A program made the position numbers and the translations under genes. From the NCBI GenBank assembly GCA_903872005.1, contig CAIQJD010000289.1:1-8426 (forward strand): a stretch of DNA of 8,426 nt. Reading direction: 5' to 3'. Shown here in pieces: positions 5,548 through 8,426 of the stretch. The notes beneath the pieces are model-generated. The model was given only the letters and a program-made list of their open reading frames with translations. It made no database searches and was not told the origin of the DNA. This DNA is from an uncultured bacterium (GTDB lineage Bacteria; Chloroflexota; Anaerolineae; JACIWP01). How positions within the stretch are numbered: position 1 is the first letter of the stretch; each line of letters starts with the position of its first letter.

Positions 5548-7188
5548 ATGCAGCGCGAACAATCCTCTACCTTGTTCGTCCGCGCCGCCACCGGCCTGGT
5601 GCGGGCCTGGTCTGTGACCGACGCCTTCATCTACGCCTTCTTCTCGATCAACCTCATCACCCTCGGTCTGTACAGCTTCTCGCAGATGTACTACTTCGAG
5701 GGGAGCATGATCGGGGCGCTGATCGTATCGGCCATCTTCATCACCTTCGAGTGTCTGGTCTACGCGGCGTTGATTGCCGTGATGCCCCGCGCCGGCGGCG
5801 ACTACGTCTGGCAAAGCCGCATTCTCGGCGGCGGCATCGGCTTCATCCTGGCTGTCACGGGCTGGTGGTTCATCCTCTGGCTCTGGGTCCCGCTCTACTC
5901 CGACATGCTGCGCTTCGAGTTCATCACGCCGGTCCTGGCGCTCCTCGGGGCGACGAACGCCTCCGTCTGGATGACCCAACAACCGCTGGGATCCTTCATC
6001 AGCGTGCTCCTGGTCTGTGGCCTGGTCTTCTTCTACATCGCCATCGGCATGAAAAACTATGCCAAATTCCAGAAGATCTGCTTCTATGGCGGCCTGATCG
6101 GCCTGTTGATCGTCTTCGCCATCCTGCTCTTCGGCAATAATGCGACCTTCAAGGCCGGCCTGGACGCGCAGGCCGGCCTGTTGGGCGCCAGCGGGCCAGT
6201 GTACGACGCCACGATGGCCGCCGGCCAGACCGAAGAAGTCGCGGCCACCAGCGGCGGCAGTTGGGGCTTTGCGGCCATCTTCCTGGCGATCCCCTACCTG
6301 GTCTTCTTCAACCTGTGGCCCAACTGGGGCGCCACCCTCTACGGCGAAGTGCGCGGCGCGACCGATTTCAAGCGCAACTTCCAGGGCATGTTCTACGCCC
6401 TGGCCGCCACCACCGTCCTGGGCGTCATCCTCTTCCTGCTGATTTCCAAGACGATCACCCTGCCGTTCTACTACAACGCCAACGGCGCCTTCTGGGCCAA
6501 TCGTTGGGGCTATGCGGAAGCGGCCCCGCCCATCCCGATCTGGCCCTATCCGGCGCTGCTGGCGAGCATGTTGACCAGCAGCCGCGTGCTGCAACTCGTC
6601 GTCGTCCTGCTGATGAGCCTCTGGTTCTTCGGCTGGTCGGGCACGGTCTTCCTCAGCTCGACGCGCGTCATCTTCGCCGCAGCCTTTGACCGGCTGCTGC
6701 CCGAATGGGTCGCCGACGTGCATCCGCGCCTCCGCACACCCATCAACGCGCTGCTGCTGATGGTGATCCCATCCTTGGTAGTCGGCGCGCTCTACGCTTT
6801 CAACATCTTCAGCTTCCAGACCTTGACGCTCTGTTCGACGCTGGTCATCGCGGTGACCTATCTCGGCTCCACCGTCGCAGCCATCCTGCTCCCCTTCATC
6901 AAGAAGGATCTCTACAATGCGTCGCCCATCGCCAAGTACAAGGTGCTGGGCATCCCGCTCATCACCGTCGCCGGCGTCATCTTCCTGGGCTTCCTGCTCT
7001 TCCTGCTCTACGAGTGGCTGATTGACCCCAATCAGATGTACGGCATCAGCTACCGCAACACCAGCTCGGTCGTCTACATGCTCGCCATGTATGTGGTCGC
7101 AGCGGCCCTGTACTTCGGCTTCCGCCTGTATCGCAAGCGCCAGGGCATTGACATTGACAAGGTGTACGAGGAAATCCCGGTCGAATAG
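5548..7188 (+). CDS. APC-superfamily permease (amino acid/amine transporter-like)
   Basis: A 546-residue inner-membrane secondary transporter with about 12 hydrophobic segments, near residues 25-46, 55-78, 94-118, 147-168, 177-196, 238-258, 279-302, 338-370, 398-420, 425-450, 466-491 and 507-528. APC landmarks are PRAGGDYVW (80-88) after TM2, WGATLYGEVRG (260-270) after TM6, and DRLLPEWVADVHPRLRTP (381-398) before TM9. TM1 (DAFIYAFFSINLITLGLYSF) lacks the Gly-rich GxxIGxGIF motif that holds the substrate carboxylate in typical amino-acid permeases, so the substrate may not be an ordinary alpha-amino acid. A roughly 40-residue loop (197-237) separates TM5 and TM6. The frame opens at 5488, but ATG 5548 is preferred because AAAGGAG lies at 5531-5537 and the extra 20 residues come from a tandem repeat. 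It probably belongs to the gntR transcript. Confidence 0.92.
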   Translation: MQREQSSTLFVRAATGLVRAWSVTDAFIYAFFSINLITLGLYSFSQMYYFEGSMIGALIVSAIFITFECLVYAALIAVMPRAGGDYVWQSRILGGGIGFILAVTGWWFILWLWVPLYSDMLRFEFITPVLALLGATNASVWMTQQPLGSFISVLLVCGLVFFYIAIGMKNYAKFQKICFYGGLIGLLIVFAILLFGNNATFKAGLDAQAGLLGASGPVYDATMAAGQTEEVAATSGGSWGFAAIFLAIPYLVFFNLWPNWGATLYGEVRGATDFKRNFQGMFYALAATTVLGVILFLLISKTITLPFYYNANGAFWANRWGYAEAAPPIPIWPYPALLASMLTSSRVLQLVVVLLMSLWFFGWSGTVFLSSTRVIFAAAFDRLLPEWVADVHPRLRTPINALLLMVIPSLVVGALYAFNIFSFQTLTLCSTLVIAVTYLGSTVAAILLPFIKKDLYNASPIAKYKVLGIPLITVAGVIFLGFLLFLLYEWLIDPNQMYGISYRNTSSVVYMLAMYVVAAALYFGFRLYRKRQGIDIDKVYEEIPVE

Positions 7189-7205
7189 GCCGACGGCATC
7201 GACGC

Positions 7206-7235
7206 GCCGGCGGGGCGGGCCTCCGCTCCGCCGGC
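7206..7235 (+). terminator. Strong GC-rich hairpin after the permease gene
   Basis: GCCGGCGGGGCGG (7206-7218) pairs with CCGCTCCGCCGGC (7223-7235) as a 13-bp stem with one G-U wobble and a 4-nt loop. It begins 18 bases after the permease stop. No T-run follows, so it may be a partial terminator or an mRNA 3'-end stabiliser that lowers expression of the genes behind it rather than a full stop. Confidence 0.5.
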
Positions 7236-7287
7236 AGCCCGCCATCTGCCGAACCAGAGGGTCAACCAGGTCAAGGGGAACACTCGC

Positions 7288-8043
7288 ATGGGATTCACGC
7301 TTGAGAATGTGAAGGACGAAGCGATCCGCCTGATTCAGGCCGCTGACATCAGCCACATCAACCTGCGCCTGATCGGCGGGCTGGCTGTGAAGCTGCGCTG
7401 TCCCAGCGCCGGCCATCGCTCCCTGGAACGCAAATATGCCGACGTGGATTTCGTCACCGACCGCAATGGGAGCATCGAGCTGCCGGTCTTTCTCACGCAG
7501 ATGGGCTACACCCCCAACAAGACGTTCAACACGTTGAGCGGCGACCATCGGCAACTGTACTACGATCTGGAGCGCCAGCGCCAGGTTGACATCTTCATCG
7601 GTGACTTCGCCATGTGCCACAAGATCCCGCTGCAAAGCCGGCTGCAGGTGGACGCGATCACCATTCCGCTGGCCGAGTTGTTCTTGACGAAAGCGCAAAT
7701 CGTCCAGATTAACGACAAGGATGTCCTGGATCTCTACGCCATGCTCGTGGACTTCGCCATCAGCGACCACGACGGCGATACGATCAACGGCGCGCGCATC
7801 GCCGACCTCAGCGCGCGGGATTGGGGCCTTTACACCACGATCAGCGTCACCCTCGATCTGTTGAAAGAGCGGCTGCCCCTCTCCCAACTCGATCCGGCGC
7901 AACGCCAGACGGTTTCCGAACGCATCATCGCCTTGCAAACGATGATGGATCAAGCCCCCAAGACGACTGCCTGGAAACTGCGGGCCAAAGTGGGCAAACG
8001 GGTACGTTGGTACGATCTGCCGGAAGAAGTGCAACGCACCTGA
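7288..8043 (+). CDS. Nucleotidyltransferase-fold (Pol-beta superfamily) protein
   Basis: A 251-residue protein with the active-site pattern of Pol-beta-fold nucleotidyltransferases: helix-turn RLIGGLAVKLR (G30, G31), then YADVDFVT with D52-x-D54, then QVDIFIGDF with the third carboxylate D101. It resembles small 'AbiEii-like / putative nucleotidyltransferase' proteins, which transfer NMP groups to proteins, RNA or small molecules, but I cannot place it in a named family. The C-terminal half (about 150-251) is helical and may hold the acceptor. AGGGGA at 7274-7279 lies eight bases before the ATG. It sits 99 nt after the permease, behind a strong hairpin, and 83 nt before the dehydrogenase. No toxin-antitoxin partner is adjacent, which argues against an AbiE-type system. 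Both catalytic glycines and all three carboxylates are present, so it is probably active. Acceptor unknown. Confidence 0.75.
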   Translation: MGFTLENVKDEAIRLIQAADISHINLRLIGGLAVKLRCPSAGHRSLERKYADVDFVTDRNGSIELPVFLTQMGYTPNKTFNTLSGDHRQLYYDLERQRQVDIFIGDFAMCHKIPLQSRLQVDAITIPLAELFLTKAQIVQINDKDVLDLYAMLVDFAISDHDGDTINGARIADLSARDWGLYTTISVTLDLLKERLPLSQLDPAQRQTVSERIIALQTMMDQAPKTTAWKLRAKVGKRVRWYDLPEEVQRT

Positions 8044-8064
8044 GCGCGTGAGTTCTGCTTCTGA

Positions 8065-8086
8065 TGGCCGGCCAAATGGCCGGCCA
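8065..8086 (+). repeat. Perfect hairpin from a doubled 10-bp palindrome
   Basis: TGGCCGGCCA, itself a palindrome, occurs at 8065-8074 and again at 8077-8086. TGGCCGGCC (8065-8073) can pair with GGCCGGCCA (8078-8086) around a 4-nt AAAT loop, a 9-bp stem with no mismatch. It lies 21 bases after the nucleotidyltransferase stop and has no T-tract, so it is either a weak terminator for that gene or a binding site ahead of the dehydrogenase promoter. Confidence 0.6.
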
Positions 8087-8095
8087 GGAGCCAAC

Positions 8096-8116
8096 TGATA
8101 TATCTTACATATAGGA
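8096..8116 (+). promoter_or_regulatory. Operator-like element with extended -10 before the dehydrogenase
   Basis: TGATATATC at 8096-8104 fits an extended -10 (TGA then TATATC), with no recognisable -35. The 21-bp stretch matches the candidate gntR operator at 15 of 21 positions, with arms TGATATAT (8096-8103) and ATATAGGA (8109-8116) matching each other as inverted repeats at 6 of 8. It overlaps the dehydrogenase ribosome site (AGGAG, 8113-8117). An internal GntR-controlled promoter is a reasonable inference. Confidence 0.35.
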
Positions 8117-8126
8117 GAAGCATACT

Positions 8127-8426
8127 ATGGTAAACCTGCGTTCATTCGAAGTCCCGACGGTCGTGAAGCACGCGCCCGGCGCGTTGCAGATGCTCCCCGA
8201 TCAGGTCAAGTCCCTGGGTTGCAAGCGCCCGATGCTGGTCACGGACGAAGGGTTGGTGAAGGCCGGCCTGGCGGCCGAGGCCGAGAAGGTGCTCAAAGCC
8301 GGCGGCGTGGACTACGTCCTCTTCGGCAAAGTCTTCCCCAACCCGGACATCGCCCTGATTGACGGCGCAGCCGAGCTGTACAAGCAAGAGAAGTGCGATG
8401 GCCTGATCGGCTTCGGCGGCGGCAGC
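8127..8426 (+). CDS. Iron-containing alcohol dehydrogenase, 3' partial
   Basis: The first 100 codons of a group III (Fe2+-dependent) NAD(P)-linked alcohol dehydrogenase, normally about 380-400 residues, interconverting alcohols and aldehydes. The N-terminal nucleotide-binding domain is plain: FEVPTVVKHAPGAL (8-20), the strand RPMLVTDEGLVKAGL (35-49), VLFGKVFPNPDI (71-82) and DGLIGFGGGS (91-100). GGGS begins the family's GGGSxxD motif that binds the dinucleotide pyrophosphate. The metal ligands (Asp and three His) lie beyond the window. The ATG at 8127 has AGGAG at 8113-8117. Substrate (lactaldehyde, 1,3-propanediol, ethanol and so on) cannot be decided from this part. Its place after the permease and GntR regulator suggests it oxidises or reduces the imported compound or a product of it. 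Confidence 0.93.
   Translation, partial: MVNLRSFEVPTVVKHAPGALQMLPDQVKSLGCKRPMLVTDEGLVKAGLAAEAEKVLKAGGVDYVLFGKVFPNPDIALIDGAAELYKQEKCDGLIGFGGGS

Noticed and set aside
7288..8043. AbiE-type toxin-antitoxin system
   Set aside because: The protein has a nucleotidyltransferase active site, but no AbiEi-like antitoxin gene lies next to it and the context is metabolic.
5485..8094. Very long open frame on the minus strand (869 codons) antisense to the permease and nucleotidyltransferase
   Set aside because: It mirrors the codon structure of two clear + strand genes in GC-rich DNA, is rich in low-complexity Asp/Glu/Gln/Gly/Arg stretches, and shows no recognisable domain.

Overview
The window is GC-rich DNA (roughly 60% G+C by eye) with all recognisable genes on the + strand, close packing, and Shine-Dalgarno sequences before nearly every start. 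The gene content (AlbA_2-type ATP-binding protein, ParA-like ATPase, AlkZ-related winged-helix protein, FCD-type GntR regulator, APC permease, iron-dependent alcohol dehydrogenase) and the very frequent GCCGGC hexamer suggest a free-living bacterium. My best guess is Chloroflexota (Anaerolineae/Caldilineae-like). This is an impression from protein style, not a proven assignment.

Region 1 (2-1977) holds the 3' part of an AlbA_2/HATPase_c_4 protein (5' end outside the window). It overlaps by 4 bp (ATGA) a 333-residue ParA/MinD-like ATPase, so the two form a translationally coupled pair.

Region 2 (2028-3591) opens with a clear sigma-70-type promoter (TTGCCG, 17-bp spacer, TATAAT). It drives a 62-codon antitoxin-like small ORF, a Nudix hydrolase that overlaps it by 47 bp, and an AlkZ-related protein starting at a GTG 19 nt after the Nudix stop. 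Nudix plus an AlkZ relative hints at nucleotide or DNA-damage housekeeping, but that is inference.

Region 3 (3627-8426) opens with the best promoter in the window (TTGACA, 17 bp, TG-extended TATATT). It is overlapped by an imperfect inverted repeat that looks like an operator. There follow a GntR/FCD regulator, a calcineurin-like metallophosphoesterase, a 12-TM APC permease, a Pol-beta-fold nucleotidyltransferase-like protein and the start of an iron-containing alcohol dehydrogenase cut by the window edge. Gaps are 62 to 162 nt, and two carry GC-rich hairpins. A sequence resembling the gntR operator (15 of 21 positions) recurs just before the dehydrogenase, so the regulator may control both its own promoter and an internal promoter. 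The whole looks like an inducible uptake and oxidation locus of unknown substrate, with two unexplained enzymes (phosphoesterase and nucleotidyltransferase) built in.

No rRNA, tRNA, CRISPR array, insertion sequence or attachment site was seen. No gene-free stretch exceeds 162 bases.
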